A stretch of DNA of 64,000 nt from Methylorubrum sp. B1-46 (GTDB lineage Bacteria; Pseudomonadota; Alphaproteobacteria; Rhizobiales; Beijerinckiaceae): positions 1,079,501 through 1,143,500 of the forward strand of contig NZ_CP088247.1 in assembly GCF_021117295.1 (NCBI RefSeq), read 5' to 3'. A program made the position numbers and the translations under genes. Shown piece after piece: positions 12,615 through 20,916 of the stretch (positions are counted from its first letter, which is position 1; each line of letters opens with the position of its first letter). Below the pieces are notes generated by a model. It saw only the letters and a program-made list of their open reading frames with translations, was not told the origin of the DNA and made no database searches.

Positions 12615-12973
12615 GCGAGGACACCGAACCACCGGGCCGGTGGCCCGCGCGCGTTGGGTCTTGTGTGCGCGTTTCAAGTACTGCTCAAAAGAAGGCCCGC
12701 CCCACCGTCGTGTCGGACGCGCAGACCGAGCGGGAACCGACGCTGTCGAAGCATTCAAGACGTTGTTCGATACGCATTTCCCTGTTGATGGCGAAAAAGA
12801 CGCAACGAAATCGCAAGCTTGCCGCCCTAACCTGAAGGCTGCGGGAGCCGGCAGGTTTCGCAAAGGAGCCTTCCGCTGGGCACGGCGGAGTAGCAGACTG
12901 GCGTCGTGCAACGCCCGAAGGTCGTGGTCCCCGTGACGGGCTGACCGCGACGGGCCGACCTCGACGGGCGGGA
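12615..12973. other. Leader of the LysR gene with short direct repeats
   Basis: No gene is supported here. Just before the LysR start, a 14-base unit GACGGGCTGACCGC (12935-12948) is repeated as GACGGGCCGACCTC (12949-12962) and partly again from 12963. Such repeats could be a regulator site or simple slippage. Confidence 0.4.
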
Positions 12974-13873
12974 GTGACGGCCTTGGATTGGGATAAGATC
13001 CGGATTTTCCTCAACGTCGCGGAGGCCGGGAGCTTCACGCGGGCAGGCGACGACATCGGCCTCAGCCAGTCGGCGGTGAGCCGGCAGATCAGTGCGCTCG
13101 AGCGCGAGTTGAAGGCCCCCCTGTTCCACCGGCACGCCCGCGGCCTGATCCTGACCGAGCAGGGCGACCTGCTGTTCCGCGCCGCCCGCGACATGAAGCT
13201 TCGGCTGGAGAACACCCGCGCCCGCCTCGTCGAGACCAGTGAGCGCCCCTCCGGCGACCTGCGGGTGACGACGACCGTGGGGCTGGGCACCTCTTGGCTG
13301 TCACAGCGTGTCTCCGAGTTTCTCGATCTCTACCCGGACGTGCGGATCGAGTTGGTGCTCACCAACGAGGAACTCGATCTCGCCATGCGCGAGGCCGACA
13401 TCGCCATCCGCATGCGCCGTCCGGCCCAGCCCGACCTGATCCAGCGGCGGCTGTTCACGGTGCACTACCACGCCTTCGCGAGCCCCGATTACGTCAAGCG
13501 CTTCGGCGAGCCCAAGACCATTGCCGATCTCGACGAACACCGCCTCGTCTCCTTCGGCGGCAACGAGCCGTCCTACCTGCTCGCCACCCACTACCTCGCC
13601 AGCATCGGCCGCGAGGGCGACGAGCGCCGTCCGGTCCATTTCACGGTCAACAACATCACGGCGCTCCACAAGGCGATGGAGGCGGGCGTCGGTGTCGGCA
13701 TCCTGCCGGACTACGCCGTCGACGGGAACGAGAGCCTCGTCCAGGTGCTGCGCGAGAGTGAGATGCCGACGATGGAAAGCTATCTCGTCTATGCCGAGGA
13801 AATGCGCTCGGTCGCCCGCGTCCAGGCATTCCGTGATTTCCTCGTGAACAAGGCGCAGCGCTGGACTTACTGA
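12974..13873 (+). CDS. LysR-family transcriptional regulator
   Basis: This is a 299-residue LysR-type regulator with an N-terminal winged helix-turn-helix (WDKIRIFLNVAEAGSFTRAG and LSQSAVSRQISALERE, about residues 5-45), a linker helix, and a periplasmic-binding-protein-like effector domain from about residue 90. The start is GTG at 12974. It lies between trxB and aroQ on the same strand, with no divergent partner, so its target is not evident from context. Its position after trxB suggests a possible redox or metabolic link, but that is only a guess. Confidence 0.88.
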   Translation: MTALDWDKIRIFLNVAEAGSFTRAGDDIGLSQSAVSRQISALERELKAPLFHRHARGLILTEQGDLLFRAARDMKLRLENTRARLVETSERPSGDLRVTTTVGLGTSWLSQRVSEFLDLYPDVRIELVLTNEELDLAMREADIAIRMRRPAQPDLIQRRLFTVHYHAFASPDYVKRFGEPKTIADLDEHRLVSFGGNEPSYLLATHYLASIGREGDERRPVHFTVNNITALHKAMEAGVGVGILPDYAVDGNESLVQVLRESEMPTMESYLVYAEEMRSVARVQAFRDFLVNKAQRWTY

Positions 13874-13989
13874 AAGCTTGGCCGCAACGTCCTTCACGAC
13901 TACCCTTGTCGCGCCCCGACTCCCTCGTCTAAGACCGCCCCTCTTGCCGGGCGGTTCGCGAAGCCTCCGGCCGACGATAGCCGGACGGC

Positions 13990-14445
13990 ATGATCGCGAT
14001 TCACTGCCTCAACGGGCCGAACCTCAACCTTCTGGGCCAGCGTGAGCCGGGCATCTACGGTGCCGCCACGCTCGCCGACATCGAGCGAAACCTGCGGGAT
14101 CACGCGGTTCGCCTCGATATCGCCCTGACCTTCCGTCAGACGAATCACGAGGGCGAACTCGTGACGTTCGTGCAGGAGGCGGGTGCTGCCGGGGCCGGCG
14201 TTCTCATCAACGCCGCCGCCTACACGCACACCTCGATCGCGCTGCGCGACGCGATCAAGGGAGCGGGGGTGACGGCGGTGGAGATCCACCTCTCGAACGT
14301 CCATGCCCGCGAGGAATTCCGGCACGTGTCGCGGATCGCCCCGGTCTGTGCCGGTGTGATTTCGGGCTTCGGACCCCACAGTTACGTTGTCGGGCTCGAT
14401 GCCCTCGCCCATCTCCTGCGTGGACAGTTCCTGTCCGCCTCCTGA
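13990..14445 (+). CDS. aroQ: Type II 3-dehydroquinate dehydratase
   Basis: AroQ converts 3-dehydroquinate to 3-dehydroshikimate in the shikimate pathway. The 151-residue product shows all family motifs: [17 protein letters not shown] with the catalytic Tyr near residue 24, the NHEGELV segment, [16 protein letters not shown] and [15 protein letters not shown]. Length is standard for the dodecameric type II enzyme. It is followed after 16 bases by accB, an arrangement shared with many alphaproteobacteria, so the three genes aroQ-accB-accC likely form one operon. Confidence 0.96.
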   Translation: MIAIHCLNGPNLNLLGQREPGIYGAATLADIERNLRDHAVRLDIALTFRQTNHEGELVTFVQEAGAAGAGVLINAAAYTHTSIALRDAIKGAGVTAVEIHLSNVHAREEFRHVSRIAPVCAGVISGFGPHSYVVGLDALAHLLRGQFLSAS

Positions 14446-14461
14446 CGTGAACCAAGAGCCG

Positions 14462-14935
14462 ATGGCCAAGAACGAACCCTTCGATCCCGAACTGGTGCGC
14501 GAACTCGCCCGGATGGTCGCCGAGACCGACCTGAGCGAGATCGAGGTCGAGAAGGGTGACTTGCGCATCCGCGTCGCCCGCAAGATCGAGGCGGTCTCGG
14601 TTCAGGTCGCGCCCCCTGCCCCGGCCCTGGTCGCGGCGGCACCGGCCGCGGCGCCGCCCGCCGCCCTGGCGCCGGCTCCGGCCAAGTCCGGCGCGGGCCA
14701 TCCCGGCGCCGTGCCCTCCCCGATGGTTGGCACCGCCTATCTGCGCCCCTCGCCGGACGCCAAGCCGTTCATCGAGATCGGCACGAAGGTCCAGGCCGGC
14801 GACAAGTTGCTGCTGGTCGAGGCCATGAAGACCTTCAACGAAATCGTCGCGCCCCGCGCCGGTACGGTGACCGCGATCTTCGTCGAGGACGGGATGCCGG
14901 TCGAGTACGGCGAAGCCCTCCTCGTTCTCGAGTAG
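14462..14935 (+). CDS. accB: Acetyl-CoA carboxylase biotin carboxyl carrier protein
   Basis: AccB carries biotin between the carboxylase and transferase parts of acetyl-CoA carboxylase, the first step of fatty acid synthesis. The 157-residue protein has an N-terminal helical domain ([20 protein letters not shown]), an Ala/Pro-rich hinge at about residues 60-85, and the C-terminal biotinyl domain with the EAMKT motif, biotinylation being expected on Lys123. ATG 14462 ([10 protein letters not shown]) was chosen. accC begins ten bases after the stop. Confidence 0.96.
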   Translation: MAKNEPFDPELVRELARMVAETDLSEIEVEKGDLRIRVARKIEAVSVQVAPPAPALVAAAPAAAPPAALAPAPAKSGAGHPGAVPSPMVGTAYLRPSPDAKPFIEIGTKVQAGDKLLLVEAMKTFNEIVAPRAGTVTAIFVEDGMPVEYGEALLVLE

Positions 14936-14945
14936 CCTCCCCGCG

Positions 14946-16313
14946 ATGTTCGACAAGATCCTGATCGCCAACCGCGGCGAGATCGCGCTCCGCATCCTGC
15001 GGGCGGCGAAGGAGCTCGGTATCGCCACCGTGGCGGTCCACTCGACGGCGGACGCCGACGCCATGCATGTGCGGCTGGCCGACGAGAGCGTCTGCATCGG
15101 CCCGCCGGCCGCCCGCGACAGCTACCTCAACATCCCCTCGATCATCGCCGCTTGCGAGATCACCGGGGCGGACGCCGTGCATCCCGGCTACGGCTTCCTC
15201 TCGGAGAACGCCCGCTTCGCCGAGGTTCTGGCCCACCACAATATCGGCTTCATCGGCCCCAAGGCCGAGCATATCCGGGTGATGGGCGACAAGATCGAGG
15301 CCAAGCGCACCGCCAAGCGCCTCGGCATCCCCTGCGTGCCGGGTTCCGAGGGCGGCGTCACCGATCCGGACGAGGCCAAGCGGGTCGCCGCCGAGATCGG
15401 CTATCCCGTGCTGGTCAAGGCGGCCTCCGGCGGCGGCGGGCGCGGCATGAAGGTCGCCCGCTCGGAAGCCGAGCTGGAACAGGCCCTCGACATGGCCCGC
15501 ACCGAGGCCAAGGCCGCTTTCGGCGACGACGCGGTCTACCTGGAAAAATACCTGACCAAGCCGCGCCATATCGAGGTGCAGATCCTCGGCGACGGGCGCG
15601 GCGGGGCCGTGCATCTGGCCGAGCGCGACTGCTCGCTCCAGCGCCGCCACCAGAAGGTCTGGGAGGAAGGCGGCTCGCCCGCGCTCAATGCCGAGATGCG
15701 CGCCGAGATCGGCGGTATCTGCGCCAACGCCATGCGCGAGCTCGGCTATATCGGTGCCGGCACCATCGAGTTCCTCTACGAGGACGGGCGGTTCTACTTC
15801 ATCGAGATGAACACCCGGATTCAGGTGGAGCACCCCGTCACGGAGATGATCACCGGGATCGATCTCGTGAACGAGCAGATCCGGGTCGCGGCCGGCGGCG
15901 GTCTGTCGGTGGCACAGGAAGACATCAAGGTCGAGGGCCACGCCATCGAGTGCCGGATCAACGCCGAGCATCCGGCGACCTTCCGCCCCTCGCCGGGGCT
16001 GATCACCTACTTCCACCCGCCGGGCGGCCTCGGCGTTCGGGTCGATTCGGCCGCCTTCCAGGGCTACCGCATCCCGCCGCACTACGACTCGCTGATCGGC
16101 AAGCTGATCGTGCACGGGCGCACCCGCAACGAGTGCCTGATGCGTCTGCGCCGGGCACTGGACGAGTTCGTGGTCGACGGCATCGACACCACGCTGCCCC
16201 TGTTCCGGACGCTGGTGCGCAACGCCGACGTCCAGAACGGCCAGTATGACATCCACTGGCTGGAGAGCTTCCTCGCCCGCGAGGAGGCCGCCGGCGTCGA
16301 GCTGCGGCGCTGA
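14946..16313 (+). CDS. accC: Acetyl-CoA carboxylase biotin carboxylase subunit
   Basis: AccC is the ATP-grasp enzyme that carboxylates biotin on AccB. The 455-residue protein has the expected N-terminal domain ([20 protein letters not shown]), the glycine-rich ATP loop [14 protein letters not shown] near residue 160, the catalytic region [21 protein letters not shown] and the C-terminal domain. It is cotranscribed with accB. A hairpin directly after the stop probably ends the operon. Nothing is unusual. Confidence 0.97.
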   Translation: MFDKILIANRGEIALRILRAAKELGIATVAVHSTADADAMHVRLADESVCIGPPAARDSYLNIPSIIAACEITGADAVHPGYGFLSENARFAEVLAHHNIGFIGPKAEHIRVMGDKIEAKRTAKRLGIPCVPGSEGGVTDPDEAKRVAAEIGYPVLVKAASGGGGRGMKVARSEAELEQALDMARTEAKAAFGDDAVYLEKYLTKPRHIEVQILGDGRGGAVHLAERDCSLQRRHQKVWEEGGSPALNAEMRAEIGGICANAMRELGYIGAGTIEFLYEDGRFYFIEMNTRIQVEHPVTEMITGIDLVNEQIRVAAGGGLSVAQEDIKVEGHAIECRINAEHPATFRPSPGLITYFHPPGGLGVRVDSAAFQGYRIPPHYDSLIGKLIVHGRTRNECLMRLRRALDEFVVDGIDTTLPLFRTLVRNADVQNGQYDIHWLESFLAREEAAGVELRR

Positions 16314-16315
16314 GG

Positions 16316-16336
16316 GACAGGGCTTCGTGCCCTGTC
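16316..16336 (+). terminator. Hairpin after accC
   Basis: GACAGGGC and GCCCTGTC form a perfect eight-base-pair stem with a TTCGT loop, starting three bases after the accC stop. The following sequence is only moderately T-rich, so it may be a weak or Rho-assisted terminator. Confidence 0.5.
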
Positions 16337-16410
16337 ACCTTCGCTTCCTCGTCACGCCTGCGCCCCCGTGCCGGCTGGCGTTCGGGCCGGGAGCGCGCGA
16401 CAACGCTCCG

Positions 16411-17085
16411 ATGCACGACAGGCATCCCGTGGACATCACGCCTGACATCCTGCTCAAGGCCTATGCCGCCGGGATCTTCCCGATGGCCGAGGATGCCGAC
16501 GATCCGACGATCTACTGGGTCGAGCCCCGAGTTCGCGGCGTGCTGCCCCTCGACCGCTTCCACGTGCCGAAGCGGCTCGCCCGCACCGTGCGCTCTGACC
16601 TGTTCGAGGTCGTCAGCGACCGGGACTTCGACGCGGTGATCGACGGCTGCGCCGCGCCGCGGCGGGACACGGCCCGGACCTGGATCAACGCCCGCATCCG
16701 CGATCTCTACGGTGCCCTGTTCGATCTCGGGCATTGCCACACGATTGAGGTCTACCACGAGGGACGCCTCGCGGGCGGCCTCTACGGCGTCTCGCTCGGC
16801 GCCGCCTTCTTCGGCGAGAGCATGTTCCACGAGGTGCGCGACGCCTCGAAGGTCGCCCTGGTCCACCTCGTCGCCCGGCTGCGGGCGGGCGGCTACCGGC
16901 TCGCCGACACGCAGTTCCTCACGGAGCACCTGAGCCAGTTCGGCGTCGAGGAGGTGCCGCGCCACATCTACAAGCGCCAGCTCGCCGCCGCGATCACCGA
17001 GCGCGCCGAGTGGGGCCCGCCCAACCGGAGTTTCTGCGGAAGCGAGGCTCTGGCCGCCCTCGGAATCGGCAGCGCTCCCGCATAG
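16411..17085 (+). CDS. aat: Leucyl/phenylalanyl-tRNA--protein transferase
   Basis: Aat adds Leu or Phe from aminoacyl-tRNA to proteins with N-terminal Arg or Lys, marking them for ClpS/ClpAP in the N-degron pathway. The 224-residue product starts [20 protein letters not shown] and contains the family motifs [34 protein letters not shown] and [15 protein letters not shown]. The frame is open further upstream, but conservation begins at ATG 16411. The accBC-aat-DUF2155-NDUFA12 order is familiar from alphaproteobacteria. Confidence 0.95.
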   Translation: MHDRHPVDITPDILLKAYAAGIFPMAEDADDPTIYWVEPRVRGVLPLDRFHVPKRLARTVRSDLFEVVSDRDFDAVIDGCAAPRRDTARTWINARIRDLYGALFDLGHCHTIEVYHEGRLAGGLYGVSLGAAFFGESMFHEVRDASKVALVHLVARLRAGGYRLADTQFLTEHLSQFGVEEVPRHIYKRQLAAAITERAEWGPPNRSFCGSEALAALGIGSAPA

Positions 17086-17118
17086 TCGGGGTTTCGAAAG
17101 GGCGAGTCCTTGTCATTG

Positions 17119-17196
17119 GGTCCAGGGCGGAGCCCTGGCTGAAGAGAGAAGCCGGGGCTCTACCCCGGCGCCCCGCCAAAGGGATGATCCCTTTGG
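17119..17196. repeat. Mosaic of short palindromes between aat and the TetR gene
   Basis: Three perfect or near-perfect hairpins follow each other: CCAGGGC/GCCCTGG, a GCCGGGG/CCCCGGC pair, and CAAAGGGAT (17177-17185) with ATCCCTTTG (17187-17195), then a T-rich tract. It lies between convergent genes and looks like a REP-type intergenic element that may also end transcription from both sides. Confidence 0.5.
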
Positions 17197-17210
17197 GAAC
17201 CGACTTTTCT

Positions 17211-17846
17211 TTATCCGGGAATCGGTTCGAGCCGCAGGAGCCGGCCAGCCAGGGCTGCCGCCGCCCTCGGATCGGCCTGCACGGCGTCTCCGACCATGCC
17301 GTCGACGACGAGCGAGGCAATCCCGTGGACCAGCGCCCAGGATCGCAGGGCTTCCTCGGCCGCGGTCGCGGGCGGCACCAGAGTGGCGACGCGGTCGGAC
17401 AGCACCGCGTAGGCGGCAGCCGAGGCATCACACAAGTCCTGAGGGCGTGACCCGCCGGCGCGGGCCGCAAACATCAGGCGAAACAGGCCGGGCTGGGCGC
17501 AGGCGAAGGCGACGTAGGCCTCCCCTTGAGCGTACAGCGCCTCCCGCTTCGCCTCTTCGCCCTCCCCTCTCCTGTCAGCCAATTCCAAGGCCGCACTCAG
17601 TCGCTCGAACCCGACCGTCGCCACCGCTGCGAGCAGAGCTTCCTTGTCGGGGAAGTGCCGATAGGGCGCCATGGCCGAGACACCGGCCCGGCGCGCCGCC
17701 TCGCGCAAGCCGAGAGCGGAGGGATCCCCTCCCTCCTCCAGGATCGACAGGCCGGCCGCGACCAAAGCCTCGCGCAACTCGCCGTGGTGGTATGCGCCCC
17801 TACCCGATCCCGACTCACCCCTTGATGTTGACACTGTAAGCAGCAC
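17211..17846 (-). CDS. TetR-family transcriptional regulator
   Basis: The 211-residue protein has an N-terminal TetR helix-turn-helix (HHGELREALVAAGLSILEEG, then LGLREAARRAGVSAMAPYRHFPDKEALLAAVA) and a C-terminal ligand-binding domain of the WHG type (FACAQPGLFRLMFAA). It is divergent from the DUF4188 gene, with two 14-base direct repeats between and over their starts, so it probably controls that gene and itself. The GTG start at 17846 is uncertain: the first repeat would fall inside the first codons, and a GTG at 17834 is an alternative. Confidence 0.85.
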   Translation of the reverse strand: MLLTVSTSRGESGSGRGAYHHGELREALVAAGLSILEEGGDPSALGLREAARRAGVSAMAPYRHFPDKEALLAAVATVGFERLSAALELADRRGEGEEAKREALYAQGEAYVAFACAQPGLFRLMFAARAGGSRPQDLCDASAAAYAVLSDRVATLVPPATAAEEALRSWALVHGIASLVVDGMVGDAVQADPRAAAALAGRLLRLEPIPG

Positions 17847-17868
17847 ACCTATGATGACACCGTAAACA
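17829..17868. promoter_or_regulatory. Direct-repeat operator candidate between TetR and DUF4188 genes
   Basis: TGACACTGTAAGCA (17829-17842) and TGACACCGTAAACA (17855-17868) match at 12 of 14 positions and are 26 bases apart, on the same face of the helix by about 2.5 turns. They lie in the short divergent promoter region and are the best operator candidates for the adjacent TetR protein. Confidence 0.5.
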
Positions 17869-17881
17869 TGGAGGGGATGCC

Positions 17882-18361
17882 ATGCGAACGGTGGACGAGC
17901 AAGCGGGTGCGAGCGGTCGACCCCGGCGGGACTCGGTCGATCTCTCGGCCTATCCCAGCCTCGTGGTGGTCTATCTCGGCTTTCGGGTCGGCCGGTTGCG
18001 GGGCCTGAGGGCGTTGCTCGGCATCGGACGCGGCCTCGCGCAGGTGCAGCGGGCGATGCCGGACGGGCTGCTCGCGCACGAGAACCTCGTCTACGGCCTC
18101 AACCATATCGGCATGCGGCAGTACTGGCGCGATCTGGAAAGCCTGGAGGCCTTCACCCGCTCGGACCCGCACAAGACGTGGTGGCGGGAGTTCGGCCGCG
18201 ATCCGGCCGGCAACGGCTTCTGGCACGAGGCCTATCGCCTCTCCGGCGGGATGGAGGCGATCTATGTCGGCATGCCCCACCCGGTCGGGCTCGGCACCTT
18301 TGCCGCCGCTCGCCAGCCGGAGGGTCCGTTCATGACCTCGCGGCAGCGGCTGGCTTCGTAG
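17882..18361 (+). CDS. DUF4188 (monooxygenase-like) family protein
   Basis: The 159-residue product resembles DUF4188/monooxygenase-family proteins, which share a dimeric alpha-beta-barrel-like fold and have a distant link to phenylacetaldoxime dehydratase. Recognisable parts are PSLVVVYLGFRVGRLRGLRALL, QYWRDLESLEAFTRSDPHKTWWREF and GFWHEAYRLSGGMEAIYVGMP. A strong GGAGGGG site precedes ATG 17882. The divergent TetR gene and the shared repeats suggest inducible expression by an unknown compound. The reaction is unknown. Confidence 0.75.
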   Translation: MRTVDEQAGASGRPRRDSVDLSAYPSLVVVYLGFRVGRLRGLRALLGIGRGLAQVQRAMPDGLLAHENLVYGLNHIGMRQYWRDLESLEAFTRSDPHKTWWREFGRDPAGNGFWHEAYRLSGGMEAIYVGMPHPVGLGTFAAARQPEGPFMTSRQRLAS

Positions 18362-18384
18362 GAGCCCCCCGGAGCCTCGTCATA

Positions 18385-18421
18385 CCAAATCCGGATGATC
18401 CCTTCGGGATGGCGGATTTGG
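18385..18421. terminator. Bidirectional hairpin between convergent genes
   Basis: CCAAATCCG (18385-18393) pairs with CGGATTTGG (18413-18421), with an inner ATCCC-TTC-GGGAT hairpin. It sits 24 bases past the DUF4188 stop and faces the DUF2155 gene. It shares the core GGATGATCCCTT with the palindrome mosaic near 17182. Confidence 0.5.
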
Positions 18422-18521
18422 CCGTCGCTCAAGCCCCGCGCGGGCTTGCTGATCCGAACTCCGCTTTGATCAAGCGGCGACCGTATCAGACAAGCCGACG
18501 GCCACCTTTCGGGACGATGCT

Positions 18522-19181
18522 CTACCGGAAGAGCGCGTCGAACAGCGATTGCGGCTCGCGCGGGGGCGGCGGGGCCGGTGCGGGGCCCTCGTTGTTCGGG
18601 AAGAACTTTCGCGAGGGCTTCTGCTTGGGCTGCACCGGCACGCCGCGCGGACCCTCGACATCGACCTGACCGTTCTGGTTGACCTGTTGAGCCGTCTTGG
18701 TCGGGTCCGCGCCCTTCTTCTTCGGCTTCTCCTGGCGGGAGGCGAGCGCCGGCACGTCCTCCTGCTCCTTCGCCTCGGCGATCACGTCGGTGCCGCCCTT
18801 ACAATCGGTCAGCCACACGTCGTAGATCGGGTGCTCGATGGCGTGGAGCCCTGGGCTCGACGCGAACATCCAGCCCGTGAAGATGCGCCGGTACTTGCTG
18901 TCGAGCGTCACCTCGTCGACTTCGAGGAAGGCCGTCGTCTTCGGCGTCTCGGTGGGCGGGCGCGAGTAGCAGACCCGCGGCGTCATCTGCAGGGCGCCGA
19001 ACTGCACCGTCTCGTCGATGGCGACCTCGAAGGTCACGATCCGGCCGGTGATCTTGTCGAGGCCGGAGAACACCGCAGTCGGGTTCTTGATCTTGTCGGC
19101 GGAGGCCGGCAGCGCGGACAGGATCAGCGCCAGCGTGCCGAGCGCGGTCCGGCGCAGAACGGTTGCGGGGTTGCGGCTCAA
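18522..19181 (-). CDS. Exported DUF2155 domain protein
   Basis: The TTG start at 19181, with AGAGGG just upstream, gives a 219-residue protein with a signal peptide (RRTALGTLALILSALPASA) followed by the DUF2155 domain: TAVFSGLDKITGRIVTFEVA, TPRVCYSRPPTETPKTTAFL and FTGWMFASSPGLHAIEHPIY. The two cysteines in VCYSR and WLTDCKG could form a disulfide. The C-terminal 70 residues are low-complexity, rich in Lys, Pro and Gln. Its role is unknown, but in alphaproteobacteria it commonly neighbours the NDUFA12 gene, as here. Confidence 0.82.
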   Translation of the reverse strand: MSRNPATVLRRTALGTLALILSALPASADKIKNPTAVFSGLDKITGRIVTFEVAIDETVQFGALQMTPRVCYSRPPTETPKTTAFLEVDEVTLDSKYRRIFTGWMFASSPGLHAIEHPIYDVWLTDCKGGTDVIAEAKEQEDVPALASRQEKPKKKGADPTKTAQQVNQNGQVDVEGPRGVPVQPKQKPSRKFFPNNEGPAPAPPPPREPQSLFDALFR

Positions 19182-19250
19182 GGCGCCCTCTTGAGTCTGG
19201 CTCCGGCCACTACGGCCGGCAAACGATCCGGCCGTTCCAACACCGCAAGG

Positions 19251-19286
19251 GTGGTCGAAAAAGGGCGAGTGGTCGAAAAAGGGCGG
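19251..19286. repeat. 18-base tandem duplication
   Basis: GTGGTCGAAAAAGGGCGA (19251-19268) is followed directly by a second copy (19269-19286, last base differing), between the royal-jelly-family gene stop and the DUF2155 start. It is probably a slippage product. Confidence 0.7.
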
Positions 19287-19300
19287 CCGGACCGTGTTCC

Positions 19301-20398
19301 CTAGTTCCGCACCGGCTTGGCGCCGATCGACATGCGGAAGATCGTGGTCGGGAAGACGATCTTCGACGTGCCGCCGTTCATGCCCTTGCTGCGGTTCATC
19401 TGCGCGGCCGGAATCCACAGGCCGCCCTCCTCGTCGATCCACATCGCGTCGCCCCAGACCAACCGCGGGTCCTGCACCAGCGTGCTCTGGCTACCGTCCG
19501 GGGCGAATTTCAGGATACGCAGATTGTCGGTGTCGGAGGCGTAGATGTTGCCGTCCGCATCGATCGCCGTGCCGCCGGTCGAGACGGTGGCCGCGAACAG
19601 CTCGACATGCTTGGCCCGCTCCGCATCGCTGAGCCCTGCATCGTCGAGCCATTGCGTCTCGATCCGGTAGAGCGGGCCGGTGCAGGCTTGGAAGTAGAAC
19701 CACTTGCCGTCCGGCGAGACTTCGAGCTGGTCGGCGTGGATCGCGATGGGTTTGTCCTTCGCGTCGAGCAGCACCTTGTTCTCGCCGGTGAGCGGGCGCT
19801 GCGCCACGGTCGAGGGATGCCCGTCGAGGACGCGCCGCAGCGCGCCGTCGTCGAGGTCGAGCACGATGATGCCGGGCTGGCCGGCATCGGTCAGGTAGAC
19901 CTTGCGGCCATGGAAGCGGAAATCGTCGATGAAGCTCTTGTCGGTGGTGCCCTTCTCCAGGGGGAAGACCTTGCGGACGGTATTGGTCGAGAGGTCGATC
20001 TGTACGAGCTTCGGCCCGCCGGGCAGCGGCGCCCCGCCGAGTTCGGCCGCACCCTTGTCGACCACCCACAGGTCGCTATCCGGGCCGATGCGGATCGTGT
20101 TGGCGCCGACGAAGGCCTTAGAGGCATCCTCGCCGGTCTTCCAGCCGTTCCAGGCGGTGTCCGGATAGGGCACGGGCTTGCCGTCGATCCACTCGCCGAG
20201 TTGGAGGCCCTTGTCCTTCTGCTGCCGCTGGAACGGCGAGAACAGCCGCCCGTCCTTCGAGCGGGTGATGCCGTTGAAGACGAGGTTCTCCGATTTCAGG
20301 ACCGGCGTCAGCTCGGCCTGGGCCCCGGCATCGGCCTCCTGCGCCCGCACCGCGCTCGCGCCGAGGCACAGCAACAGGGCCAACATCGTCGCTCGCAT
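19301..20398 (-). CDS. Major royal jelly protein / yellow-family beta-propeller, exported
   Basis: The 365-residue product has a signal peptide (MRATMLALLLCLGASAVRAQ) and then a six-bladed beta-propeller of the MRJP/yellow family, related to SMP-30 lactonases. Family segments include SENLVFNGITRSKDGRLFSPF, NTIRIGPDSDLWVVDKG, FRFHGRKVYLTDAGQPGIIVLDL, GKWFYFQACTGPLYRI and GTAIDADGNIYASDTDNLRI. Bacterial members have no settled function; a sugar-lactone or ligand-binding role is possible. It lies between the DUF2155 and NDUFA12 genes, on the same strand. Confidence 0.82.
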   Translation of the reverse strand: MRATMLALLLCLGASAVRAQEADAGAQAELTPVLKSENLVFNGITRSKDGRLFSPFQRQQKDKGLQLGEWIDGKPVPYPDTAWNGWKTGEDASKAFVGANTIRIGPDSDLWVVDKGAAELGGAPLPGGPKLVQIDLSTNTVRKVFPLEKGTTDKSFIDDFRFHGRKVYLTDAGQPGIIVLDLDDGALRRVLDGHPSTVAQRPLTGENKVLLDAKDKPIAIHADQLEVSPDGKWFYFQACTGPLYRIETQWLDDAGLSDAERAKHVELFAATVSTGGTAIDADGNIYASDTDNLRILKFAPDGSQSTLVQDPRLVWGDAMWIDEEGGLWIPAAQMNRSKGMNGGTSKIVFPTTIFRMSIGAKPVRN

Positions 20399-20499
20399 GG
20401 ATTGTCCCGCTCCATCTTCCGATGGAGGGACAAGGCCCGACGCGCCGATCCGTTCACCGGCAAGCCGGCGAAGCGATCAACGAGCGAGGGAGAGACCGG

Positions 20500-20916
20500 C
20501 TACTCGCCCGGCGTCCACGGCACGTAGTCGCCGGTGGCAGCGGGGCGCTGGCCCCAGGAGAGCTGCGAGCCCTTCGGCCGGTAGGCGGCCGCCGTGCCGG
20601 TGAGGTTCTCCTCGTGGGGCTTCTGCCACTCGCGCGGGCGGTAGTCTTCCTCGCTCGGAGCCGTGTCGCCGTTGTGGCACAGCCACGCGCGCCAGCCCGG
20701 CGGCACGCGGGAGGCGTCGGCGTAACCGTTATAGACCACCCAGCGCCGCTCCGAGCCGACCGAGCGGTCGATCAGCGGGCCTTGCGCCTTGTAGTACTTG
20801 TTGCCGAGTTCGTCCGAACCGACGAACGTGCCGCTGCGCGCGGTGTAGAGCGCGAGCGATAGGGTCTGCCCGTTCCACCACGTGAAGATGCGCAGCAGCG
20901 TGTCCTTGAGGGCCAT
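20500..20916 (-). CDS. NADH:ubiquinone oxidoreductase subunit NDUFA12 homologue
   Basis: This is the alphaproteobacterial homologue of the mitochondrial complex I accessory subunit NDUFA12 (B17.2). The 138-residue product shows LLRIFTWWNGQTLSLALYT, GNKYYKAQG, RRWVVYNGYADASRVPPGWRAWL and ENLTGTAAAYRPKG, all typical. ATG 20916 (MALKDTLLR) was chosen over the longer frame. It is far from the nuo operon at the left end of the window, as usual. It strengthens the alphaproteobacterial assignment. Confidence 0.92.
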   Translation of the reverse strand: MALKDTLLRIFTWWNGQTLSLALYTARSGTFVGSDELGNKYYKAQGPLIDRSVGSERRWVVYNGYADASRVPPGWRAWLCHNGDTAPSEEDYRPREWQKPHEENLTGTAAAYRPKGSQLSWGQRPAATGDYVPWTPGE

